Shown here piece after piece: positions 40,549-48,227 of a DNA stretch of 64,000 nt (the stretch's first letter is position 1; every line of letters starts with the position of its first letter). The translations under genes were made by a program, and so were the position numbers. The notes under the pieces were generated by a model. The model searched no databases. It saw only the letters and a program-made list of their open reading frames with translations, and had not been told where the DNA came from. The stretch is from Phycisphaerae bacterium RAS2 (GTDB lineage Bacteria; Planctomycetota; Phycisphaerae; UBA1845; UTPLA1), in contig CP036352.1 of the NCBI GenBank assembly GCA_007753915.1, positions 1,178,001 to 1,242,000 of the forward strand, written 5' to 3'.

Positions 40549-40663
40549 TGCGATTCACTCCCTGCAAGTTTCACAAACCGTTGCCACAAAGAGTATAAGG
40601 GCCGAACAAAATCCCTGTCCACCTTTCGTGATGTTCTGTTGAAACACCGCGGCTGGCGGCCGG

Positions 40664-41569
40664 TTAAGGCTGCCAAATCGTCCCGCCCAGCCCAAAAACC
40701 AGCCGCGTATCGAAATACCCGTATTCCGCGCGACCATCGGCAAACCCAGCGGACCACGCCGAGAATCGACGGTGCCAGCCCTCGCGCTGGGGAGCAGCTC
40801 CATTGGGCAGGGTCGGCTCGGCGCGATAGGCGGCGCTGTAGAATCCCTGCTCCATCCACAGAATGAACCGCGACGCCTTGCCTCCAACGAACGCGCCCGA
40901 CTCGGCCAGTCGAAGCGAATACTCGGGGGAATCTTCGATCAGGAACGTCCCGTTCCCGCCCGCGTACCCCTGCATGAATCGCGAATTGAGACAGTAACTG
41001 CTCCCATTGGCCTCGTGCGAGGCAAGCGGCTCATCGAGCACATCCACCGGATCGGCCCCGATGACAGAGGTCGAATACGTGCGATCGCCGGGGCATTGGT
41101 AGAGCTTGATCACGTCGCGGCCGCGATCGGTCGGCGCGAGCGACGCGGAGGCCGTTGAATCGACGTAGGCGTTGAGCGGTCGCAGCTGCGCCGGATAAAG
41201 ACTCGCGTCGAGAACAGGATCGCCCGGCGTGACTCGCGTGGAGCGATAGCCTCCGAAAACGAGCGGCGTATAAAGTTCGACCTGCCCTGCGTACACGGCG
41301 TGCGGCGGGATCTGGTAGAACGGCAGCACGGCACGCTTTTCGCTTTCGATGTACATCAGCGTGGCCTGTGCGATGCCGCGCAGATTGGCCAGGCAGCGCA
41401 CGACCTTGCCCTGCTCCCGCGCGCCGCGCAGCGCCGGCAGCAGGATCGCCAGCAGCACGGCGATGAGCGAAATCACCACCAGCAGCTCGATCAATGTAAA
41501 TGCCCCGTGACTCCGCCGGGCCGGATTCAGTGGAACGCTCCGAACACAATGAAAGGTTGCGGCTTGCAT
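40664..41569 (-). CDS. Type II secretion-type pseudopilin, copy 2
   Basis: The product has 301 residues. The leader ends in [19 protein letters not shown], a prepilin cleavage site before Phe with Glu5. The mature part has [56 protein letters not shown] and near the C-terminus [17 protein letters not shown]. It resembles copy 1 along its length. The start is the ATG at 41569, where homology begins; the longer frame to 41959 overlaps the divergent amidohydrolase gene. A TATAAT at 41611-41606 lies about 35 bases upstream. Confidence 0.9.
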   Translation of the reverse strand: MQAATFHCVRSVPLNPARRSHGAFTLIELLVVISLIAVLLAILLPALRGAREQGKVVRCLANLRGIAQATLMYIESEKRAVLPFYQIPPHAVYAGQVELYTPLVFGGYRSTRVTPGDPVLDASLYPAQLRPLNAYVDSTASASLAPTDRGRDVIKLYQCPGDRTYSTSVIGADPVDVLDEPLASHEANGSSYCLNSRFMQGYAGGNGTFLIEDSPEYSLRLAESGAFVGGKASRFILWMEQGFYSAAYRAEPTLPNGAAPQREGWHRRFSAWSAGFADGRAEYGYFDTRLVFGLGGTIWQP

Positions 41570-41605
41570 GATGGTCCGCGACCCGCGTTGCGGGCTTGCC
41601 GGATG

Positions 41606-41634
41606 ATTATAAGCAGCCCGGCTTGTGCTATGAT
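41606..41634. promoter_or_regulatory. Divergent promoter pair for pseudopilin and amidohydrolase genes
   Basis: A minus-strand TATAAT (41611-41606) serves the pseudopilin gene and a plus-strand TATGAT (41629-41634) serves the amidohydrolase gene. Only 17 bases separate the two -10 boxes, so the polymerases must compete. The -35 boxes are not clear. Confidence 0.4.
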
Positions 41635-41681
41635 TCGCCGCATGCATCGGCCGACGAACAATTCGGCCGGGAGGTGATTGA

Positions 41682-43007
41682 ATGAGATTTGCGTTTGCGG
41701 GGGTGTGGTGCGTGGTGGGATGGTGCTCGTTGGGGTGGTGCGCGGCGGCGGGCGCGCAGGAGAAGCCGCTGGCCATCACCGGGGCGCGGATCATCCCAAT
41801 TGATGGAGCCGCCATACTGTCCGGCACGATGGTCGTGCAAGGGGGGAAGATCACAGCGGTCGGTCCGGCCGATTCGATCGCGATTCCGCCGGATGCCCTA
41901 CGGATGGATGCCTCGGGAAAATTCATCATGCCGGGGCTGGTTGACACGCACAGCCACATCGGCGGTGGATGGGGCGGCGACGGCAGCGCACCGATTCAAC
42001 CGAGCGTGCGCGTGCTGGATTCAGTCAATGTGCGCGACCCCGGTTTCATTCGCGCCCGCGCCGGCGGCATCACCACCATGAACGTCATGCCGGGTTCGGG
42101 GCACCTGTTAAGCGGCCAGACGATCTACCTCAAAACGCGCAAGTCCGGCACGATCGAGGAAATGTCCATTCACGACGAGTCGGGCGCGATTCTCGGCGGA
42201 ATGAAGATGGCCAACGGGACCAATTCGCAGCGCGAAGCGCCTTTCCCCGGCACGCGCTCGAAGTCAGCCGCGCTGGTGCGCGAGAAATTCCTGAAAGCAC
42301 AGGACTATCGCCGCAAGCTTCAGCAGGGCAAGGACGACCCCGAGAAACTCCCGGACCGCGACCTGGAGATGGAAGGGCTGATGGAGGTGCTTGAGGGAAA
42401 GCGTATCGTTCATCACCACACGCACCGCGCCGACGACATCCTGACGGTGCTTCGTCTGGCGGACGAGTTCAAGTTTCGTGTCGTGCTGCACCATGTCAGC
42501 GAGGCGTGGAAAGTGCCGAACGAAATCGCGCGAGCCAATGCGCCCTGCTCGATCATCCTGGTCGACAGCCCCGGCGGGAAAATCGAGGCGATGGACATGC
42601 GCATGGAGACCGGGGCTGTGTTGGAGCGGGCCGGTGTGCTCACAGCCTTTCACACCGACGACTGGATCAACGATTCCCGCCATTTTTTCCGCTCGGCGGC
42701 CCTGGGAGTGCGTGCGGGCATGTCGCGCGAAAAGGCCCTGTACGCCCTGACGATGGCCGGCGCGAAGATGCTCGACCTCGGGCATCGCGTCGGTTCGCTC
42801 TCGGTCGGCAAGGACGCGGATTTCATCGTGTTGTCGGGTGATCCCTTCAGTGTTTATACGAAAGTCCTGGAAACGTACGTCGAGGGTGTCAAGGTTTTTG
42901 ATCGAAATGATCCGAAGGATCTGCTTTATGCCGTAGGCGGCTACGGCGCCGGCAAAGAGCAGGAAATGCACCTGTGCTGTTTTGAAGGCCGAGAGGACCA
43001 CCGCTGA
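41682..43007 (+). CDS. Secreted amidohydrolase (imidazolonepropionase-like)
   Basis: The product has 441 residues. A signal peptide (about 1-25, ending AAAGAQ) is followed by the amidohydrolase N-terminal beta sandwich ([20 protein letters not shown]). Metal ligands are DTHSHIGG (the HxH motif, about 90), HHHTHRADD (about 245), HHVSE (about 270) and the catalytic Asp of FHTDDW (about 325). The C-terminal sheet is [20 protein letters not shown]. It probably acts on a cyclic amide or peptide-like substrate in the periplasm. Its stop overlaps the next start by one base (TGATG), so the two proteins are made together. Confidence 0.88.
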   Translation: MRFAFAGVWCVVGWCSLGWCAAAGAQEKPLAITGARIIPIDGAAILSGTMVVQGGKITAVGPADSIAIPPDALRMDASGKFIMPGLVDTHSHIGGGWGGDGSAPIQPSVRVLDSVNVRDPGFIRARAGGITTMNVMPGSGHLLSGQTIYLKTRKSGTIEEMSIHDESGAILGGMKMANGTNSQREAPFPGTRSKSAALVREKFLKAQDYRRKLQQGKDDPEKLPDRDLEMEGLMEVLEGKRIVHHHTHRADDILTVLRLADEFKFRVVLHHVSEAWKVPNEIARANAPCSIILVDSPGGKIEAMDMRMETGAVLERAGVLTAFHTDDWINDSRHFFRSAALGVRAGMSREKALYALTMAGAKMLDLGHRVGSLSVGKDADFIVLSGDPFSVYTKVLETYVEGVKVFDRNDPKDLLYAVGGYGAGKEQEMHLCCFEGREDHR

Positions 43008-44263
43008 TGACGCTTCGAATTCTCAATCGCAATGGGTTGTTGGCTTTCCTGGCAATCTCAAGCGTGCTGCGCGGAAGCGAGCGTCCGGTCTCCGCGCAGC
43101 TCGCCATTCGGGGCGAGACGGTGTACACGATGACCGGCCCGGCGATCAGGAACGGCGTGGTGCTGACCGAAGGAAATCGGATCACCCGCGTCGGTCCGGA
43201 GTCGGAAGTCAAAATCCCGATCGGGCTGCGAACTCTTTCCGCCAAGGTCGTGACACCCGGTCTGATCGACGCTCACAGTGTCGTCGGCCTGACCGGTTAC
43301 TTGAATCAGGATCAGGACCAGGACCAGTTCGACGCCAGCGAACCGATCCAGCCCGAGCTGCGTGCTCTGGATTCCTACAACCCGCGCGAGCGCCTGATTG
43401 AATGGGTCCGTGGTTTTGGAATCACAACGCTCCACACCGGTCACGCGCCCGGTGCGGTCATCTCCGGTCAGACGCTGATCGTCAAGACATCCGGCAACAC
43501 GGTGGAGGAAGCGCTTGTTCGGCCGACCGCGATGCTGGCCTGCACGCTGGGAGACGACGCTCGAGCGAAAGGCCGCGACGCGGAGAAAAAAACGCCCGGC
43601 ACACGGTCAAAGGCCGTAGCGATTCTGCGTGAGCAACTTGTGAAAGCAAGTGAATATCGACGCAAGCTGAAATTGGATGACGAAAAGAAGCGGCCGGACC
43701 GCGACCTGCGCATGGAGTCGATGGTGCGCGTGCTCGATGGCGAGTGGCCGCTGCTGGTGACGGCCCACCGTGCGACGGACATGGTGTCGGCGCTGCGCGT
43801 GGCGGACGAGTTCAAAATCAAGATCGTTCTCGATGGAGCCGCAGAGTCGTATTTGATCATGGACGAGATTAAGAAGGCCGGTGTGCCGGTGATATTGCAT
43901 CCGACCATGACGCGCAGCGGGCCGGGCGAGACGGAGAACTTGAGCATGGAAACCGCCGCGAAGTTGATCAAGGCCGGCATCCCCGTCGCGCTGCAAAGCG
44001 GCTTTGAGAGCTATGTTCCCAAGACGCGCGTCGCGTTGTTTGAGGCCGCTATCGCGGCGGCGAACGGTCTGACCTTTGAACAGGCCCTTGGCACAATCAC
44101 GATCGAGGCGGCGAAGATCCTGGGGATTGCCGATCGAGTCGGCTCGTTGGAGTCGGGCAAGGAAGCCGACATCGCGCTGTATGACGGAGACCCGTTTGAA
44201 TACACGACCCATTGCACCGATGTCATTGTGAATGGGATAGAAGTGGGGATGGAGCCGCAGTAG
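43007..44263 (+). CDS. Degenerate amidohydrolase partner of the preceding gene
   Basis: This 418-residue protein has the same fold and architecture as its neighbour: a signal peptide (about 1-28, AQLA), VTPGLIDAHSVVGLTGYL, VTAHRATDMVSALRVADEFK and GIADRVGSLESGKEADIALY. The HxH metal motif is reduced to DAHSVV. The aspartate that should close the site (FHTDDW in the partner) is replaced by LQSGFESY. It therefore probably does not hydrolyse the same substrate by the same mechanism. A pseudoenzyme subunit for a heterodimer is the likely role, given translational overlap with an intact paralogue. Confidence 0.82.
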   Translation: MTLRILNRNGLLAFLAISSVLRGSERPVSAQLAIRGETVYTMTGPAIRNGVVLTEGNRITRVGPESEVKIPIGLRTLSAKVVTPGLIDAHSVVGLTGYLNQDQDQDQFDASEPIQPELRALDSYNPRERLIEWVRGFGITTLHTGHAPGAVISGQTLIVKTSGNTVEEALVRPTAMLACTLGDDARAKGRDAEKKTPGTRSKAVAILREQLVKASEYRRKLKLDDEKKRPDRDLRMESMVRVLDGEWPLLVTAHRATDMVSALRVADEFKIKIVLDGAAESYLIMDEIKKAGVPVILHPTMTRSGPGETENLSMETAAKLIKAGIPVALQSGFESYVPKTRVALFEAAIAAANGLTFEQALGTITIEAAKILGIADRVGSLESGKEADIALYDGDPFEYTTHCTDVIVNGIEVGMEPQ

Positions 44264-44638
44264 CGGCAGGGGAGCTTCTGTGTACCATCTCGCCGTGATA
44301 ATCTGTAACTCCATGCCGCGGCATGTTTTATGGGCAACCCGGCTAGGGGCTCGCGCGGGGCGATCGGTGCGGGAATTTTCACAACTCTATGATAAACATT
44401 GAGTTATGGGTGGAAGTATCTCGCGAATTCCGCTGTTTCTGCTCCTCCAAACCTTGAATTGTGTGCTCCGTTCTGATACCGTGTGTAATGGTACAGAGGC
44501 TCGGCGATTGGCCGCTTGGCCAAAGGTCAAGCCAATTTTGCTGTTGTCGATTTTTTGGCGAATTGTCGCAGCTTTCCACGGTAGGGTGGGGGCGGCGGAG
44601 GATTTGGAAAGTAGTCTTTCTTTAGAAGGAGGAGAACT
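44264..44638. other. Leader region of the PEP-CTERM gene
   Basis: This 375-base gap holds the promoter region of the PEP-CTERM gene and the last bases before its ribosome site AGAAGGAGGAGA (44625-44636). No gene is convincing. A TATGAT lies near 44388. The A/T-rich patch around 44380-44400 stands out from the GC-rich flanks. Confidence 0.4.
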
Positions 44639-45313
44639 GTGAAACGAGTGCTAGTTGCTGCTATGGCCGTCATGGCCACGGCCAGCGTGGCGTCAGCGCA
44701 GCTGCTGACGCAGGCATCGAGCCCTTATCTCAATAAGGGTGACATTCCTGCTGGCCAGTCGTACGACGTCGATGGGGCGGAAGCCGGTTTGCAATGCGTC
44801 TACAACTTTGACGCGAATGGGACGCCCTTCAGCGATCCGATCATTCAGCCGACGGATCCGGACAACCTCGTCGTCAACCTGGACCTTGCGGCGTGCCTCG
44901 GGCTCGCTTCGGGTACCCCGCTTGTCATGAACGGCATCGGCTGGAACGTCCAGATCTCAACGATCGGCGGGAGCTGGGTCAGCGAAGCTCAGATTTACTT
45001 CGATGACAACGTCGCTCCGGACCTGTCGGGTTTGTTCCTGCGCCCTGGCGCCGGCACGGACGTCCCGGGTCAGAACGTGCCGTTCGCCAGCCCGGTTCTG
45101 AAGTTCGGTCCCGGCACGCCGATTCCCGGCATCCCGACGATCTCGCTTCCGAACGGCATGCTGCGCATGGAGTTCGGCGACACGTTTGATGACAACGTCA
45201 ACGCGGTCGATGATCTCATGTTCGGCACGCTGACGATCCAGGCGACGCCGGAACCCACGACGCTCGCTCTGCTCGGTCTGGGCGCCATCGGCCTCATTCG
45301 CCGCCGCCGCTAA
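44639..45313 (+). CDS. PEP-CTERM sorting-signal protein
   Basis: The product has 224 residues from GTG 44639 with GGAGGAG upstream. A signal peptide (VAAMAVMATASVASAQ) is followed by a beta-rich exported domain (GIGWNVQISTIGGSWVSEAQ, ASPVLKFGPGTPIPGIP). The C-terminus is a PEP-CTERM signal: PEP, then the hydrophobic span TTLALLGLGAIGLI, then RRRR. Such proteins are processed by an exosortase and attached to the cell surface or extracellular matrix. The exosortase is not in the window. A strong terminator follows. Confidence 0.9.
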   Translation: MKRVLVAAMAVMATASVASAQLLTQASSPYLNKGDIPAGQSYDVDGAEAGLQCVYNFDANGTPFSDPIIQPTDPDNLVVNLDLAACLGLASGTPLVMNGIGWNVQISTIGGSWVSEAQIYFDDNVAPDLSGLFLRPGAGTDVPGQNVPFASPVLKFGPGTPIPGIPTISLPNGMLRMEFGDTFDDNVNAVDDLMFGTLTIQATPEPTTLALLGLGAIGLIRRRR

Positions 45314-45376
45314 GACCTCTACCCGTCATCGGCCGATCGTCGGCTGATGACTTCAAAGTGTTAACTAGGACCTCCA

Positions 45377-45415
45377 ACAACCGCCGGTCGCCCTTCGACC
45401 GGCGGTTGTCTTTTT
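45377..45415 (+). terminator. Strong rho-independent terminator of the PEP-CTERM gene
   Basis: ACAACCGCCGGTCG (45377-45390) pairs perfectly with CGACCGGCGGTTGT (45396-45409) around a 5-base loop and is followed by five T's (45411-45415). Fourteen base pairs and a T-run make this the clearest terminator in the window. Confidence 0.95.
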
Positions 45416-45589
45416 ATCATCTCGATTGTGCCCACATGCATTATGGAGAAGCGGCCGGCATCTTCGCCGGCCGAGCGGTGAACGCGAAATACATCGACCT
45501 GCAGGGACGCAGGCTGATACCGCAATACGCAACCTGCAGTACCATACGTTGATGACTTCGCCGAGCGTCGAAATCCCGACTACACGAAT

Positions 45590-46360
45590 TCACCAAAATC
45601 GCCAGTCGCCCGACTGCACCACATAGATATACAACACGAGATTCGTAATCGCGTGCGTCAGAATCAGGCACATCAGGCTTCGCCGCCAGATGAACACGGC
45701 GTTGAAGAGCATCCAGCATGCCACGCTTACGCCCCAGTTGTTCGGATGTTGCAGGATCGACAGCACCGAGCTGCCGAGGAACGAGAACATGGTGAACGTC
45801 CCCAGCGGCACCTCGTCAAACCGTTCCCATTTCACGAATGCCCGCAGGATGAACCCGCGCCAGAATAGCTCCTCGACGATCGGCACCGCCGTGCAGGCTC
45901 GCGTGATCTTCAACACGACGTGCGTCCAGAACGCCGCCCCGTCGCCGTAATCGGCGTGCGGGTTGGCTGGCTCGCCGCCCGAGGGAAACAGAAACGTCAT
46001 CTTGTTGAAAAGCGGGAACTGCCCGCCGAGATTCATTCCCCCGACGGTGACGCCGTCGAGCCAATGCTGCCCCGCCACCCACAGCCATGCAGCACCGATG
46101 CCCACAACGAGCGACGTCAGCACGTGCGGTCGACCAAGCGAAGGCAGGTGCCGGCGGAACAACCACGCGACGTAAAGCGCTGCGAGCGTATGCAGGATGA
46201 TGGCGACATGCGCGAGCTGCTTTGGAAACAGGTCAGTGAGCATGAAGAAGAACAGGTAGGCGAGGTACGGCACCATCCACGGGGCGCGCGGCTCGGCCCG
46301 CACCAGGCGGTCGACCCAGTGGGCGTTGCTCGCGCCGGCATCATTTGATTCATGCTTCAT
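45590..46360 (-). CDS. CPBP (CAAX-type) intramembrane protease
   Basis: This 256-residue protein has about seven membrane helices. The ABI/CPBP motifs are present: EE at 163-164 with R168 (VPIVEELFWRGFIL), H205 (SILQHPNNW) and H236 with N240 (LILTHAITNLVL). Members cleave membrane peptides through Glu/His-activated water. A subgroup called CAAX prenyl protease-related protein accompanies exosortase/PEP-CTERM systems. The adjacent PEP-CTERM gene and the overall length fit this subgroup, but the assignment is inferred. The gene is minus strand, convergent with the PEP-CTERM gene. Confidence 0.88.
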   Translation of the reverse strand: MKHESNDAGASNAHWVDRLVRAEPRAPWMVPYLAYLFFFMLTDLFPKQLAHVAIILHTLAALYVAWLFRRHLPSLGRPHVLTSLVVGIGAAWLWVAGQHWLDGVTVGGMNLGGQFPLFNKMTFLFPSGGEPANPHADYGDGAAFWTHVVLKITRACTAVPIVEELFWRGFILRAFVKWERFDEVPLGTFTMFSFLGSSVLSILQHPNNWGVSVACWMLFNAVFIWRRSLMCLILTHAITNLVLYIYVVQSGDWRFW

Positions 46361-46522
46361 GCGGCGGAGAAGTATCTACGGGATTGGTTGAGCGGGCAAA
46401 TTGGATCGATTCAGCGGATCGGTTGACCATGATCGTTTGATTGGTGTGGTCTCGTACGGGACTTTTCAGATAGGGCGTCTGAAAAAACGGCCACATAAAA
46501 AAGAGTTGAGAGACGCATTCAC

Positions 46523-46555
46523 AAAAAAAAGCCCCAGGCATAATTGCCTGGGGCT
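46523..46555 (-). terminator. Terminator of the sigma factor gene
   Basis: On the minus strand AGCCCCAGGCA (46555-46545) pairs with TGCCTGGGGCT (46540-46530) around a 4-base loop and runs into eight T's (A-run 46523-46530). It lies about 50 bases past the stop of the sigma factor gene. Confidence 0.93.
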
Positions 46556-46601
46556 AGTTACATCAATCGGGCCACGGCGGTGGATACACCGAACTCCGCG
46601 G

Positions 46602-47441
46602 CTACTGCAGGACCATGTCCTCGGCGATGGCCTTGCGCAGCTTGGCGATGGCGCCGAGCTGGATCTGGCGAACGCGCTCCTTGCTGACGCGCATCTGCCG
46701 GCCGATGTCTTCGAGCGTCTGGCGCTGCCGGCCCTGCTCCATCGGAAAGCGCCGTGCAAGCACGGTCTTTTCGATGTCGGTCAGTTCGGCGTTGTCCAGT
46801 CGCAGGATGCGCTGGAGCCGCTCGCTGAAGAGCGCCCGCTGGTCGGCCTTGCGGGCTTCGGGCATGTCGCTCTCTTCAAAGTCGGGGTCCCAGGGACCGG
46901 CGACTTTGCTGCGACGCTTGGTGTCCTGCAGCGCGGCCCGCGAGAAAGCTCGCAGAATCGCGTTGCAGGCGTAAGTGCTGAACCGGAACCCTCTCCAAGG
47001 GTCAAACGTGTCGACCGCACGGAGTAAGGCCATCATGCCTTCGCTGGTCAGTTCTTCGCGATCGAGATTTTCAAACCGCGTGCGGCCGATCAGATCGTAC
47101 ACGAGACCGAGGTTGCCCTCGGTCAGGCGCGATCGAATCTGATGGTAGCGATGAAGCCACAGGGCGTAGCGCTTGCGAAGCGACGGCTTCGGATCGCGGT
47201 GAGCAGCACGGTAAATCTTGCTCAATGAGTAGCCGCTGTAGTGCAACTGCTTGAAGAGCAAGGTTTCCTCTTCGTGGGTGACGCGTCCGCTGCCCTCGGC
47301 CGGTCCGGGCCACTCCGCGAAGAGCCGCTGCTCGGTCAATCGGCCGCGAAGTTCCTCGTTCGCCACATAGGGCGGAGGAATCATCCAGCCCGCCAGTGCA
47401 CGGCGTTCTGAAGGCTTGGTTGTGACTCGCAGCATTGCCAT
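46602..47441 (-). CDS. RNA polymerase sigma-70 family factor
   Basis: The product has 279 residues from ATG 47441. Region 2 is clear (RLTEGNLGLVYDLIGRTRFE, LTSEGMMALLRAVDTFDPWR, FRFSTYACNAILRAFSRAA), with the polymerase-binding and -10 recognition helices. Region 3 is short. Region 4 has LTDIEKTVLARRFPM and the HTH TLEDIGRQMRVSKERVRQIQ, followed by AIAKLRKAI. No region 1.1 is present, so it is an alternative sigma factor rather than RpoD. Similar proteins are common in planctomycetes. The leader region upstream (47442-47733) is AT-rich and shows no other gene. Confidence 0.92.
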   Translation of the reverse strand: MAMLRVTTKPSERRALAGWMIPPPYVANEELRGRLTEQRLFAEWPGPAEGSGRVTHEEETLLFKQLHYSGYSLSKIYRAAHRDPKPSLRKRYALWLHRYHQIRSRLTEGNLGLVYDLIGRTRFENLDREELTSEGMMALLRAVDTFDPWRGFRFSTYACNAILRAFSRAALQDTKRRSKVAGPWDPDFEESDMPEARKADQRALFSERLQRILRLDNAELTDIEKTVLARRFPMEQGRQRQTLEDIGRQMRVSKERVRQIQLGAIAKLRKAIAEDMVLQ

Positions 47442-47733
47442 TTCGATACCCAACTTTCAGCCGGTTGGTTTGAACCGGGCCTGTCATCCTAGAAACGTAT
47501 ACCCGCGAGAACGGAAAAATGTTCTCGGCTGTTCGCAAATCTTATCCGGATTTTTCCCTATTGCATAGTGAAAAACGTGCATATCGTGCATTATCATCTG
47601 CCGAACTCGATCGACCTGGCAGTCGCCATCTGTAAGTACTTATGAATAAATCACTTCAAAACACGACGACTTCCACCATGAACCCGCTGTTACAAAATCG
47701 TTAAAATCAATCAGTTCCATCTAGGTACGATTT

Positions 47734-48009
47734 TCAGTTTCCTGACGATGCGGTCCGCGGCTGGACGATCCCGCCGATCCCCTCCCAGAACGCCGCCCAG
47801 GCGAGTCGGAGGCCTGCATCCGGGTCTTGTGGGTTGACCGCCGATTGCGTCGCGCCTTCGACGAAGCCCGGTCCAGCGCCTTCGCGAAATCGCTTGAACA
47901 GCTCGGAATCCCATTCACATCCACCAAGCATGGCAAGGCTCATGAGAAGCAACGCGGTGTAACTGGACTTGTTCCGCACTGTTCGGACGATACGAATCGC
48001 CTGGCTCAT
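47734..48009 (-). CDS. Small lipoprotein
   Basis: This 91-residue protein has a basic head (MSQAIRIVRTVRNKS), a hydrophobic segment and a lipobox LAMLGGC, with Cys31 as the lipidated residue. The mature part is small and acidic-aromatic (EWDSELFKRFREGAGPGFVE, LRLAWAAFWEGIGGIV). GGAG precedes the ATG at 48009. Longer upstream frames are Arg/Pro-rich shadow sequence. Function unknown. It is divergent from the large exported protein gene. Confidence 0.75.
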   Translation of the reverse strand: MSQAIRIVRTVRNKSSYTALLLMSLAMLGGCEWDSELFKRFREGAGPGFVEGATQSAVNPQDPDAGLRLAWAAFWEGIGGIVQPRTASSGN

Positions 48010-48227
48010 TTCAGAGGACTCCGTTGGGGATGTCAGGGTTGGCACCGAGTTGTTTATCGGTGATCCCTTCTTCGTGTCGCCACCCCGGCTCAATTCAGGT
48101 TCGATAACCGCGCACCAAGTGATGATCCGCCCTCCCGGTTCGAGTCTGAAGGCTCGCGCATTGCTCCCCGATATGAGATGCGGATCATCGGGCCGTCGCC
48201 GGATTGCACGGCCGCACGGGGGCGCAG

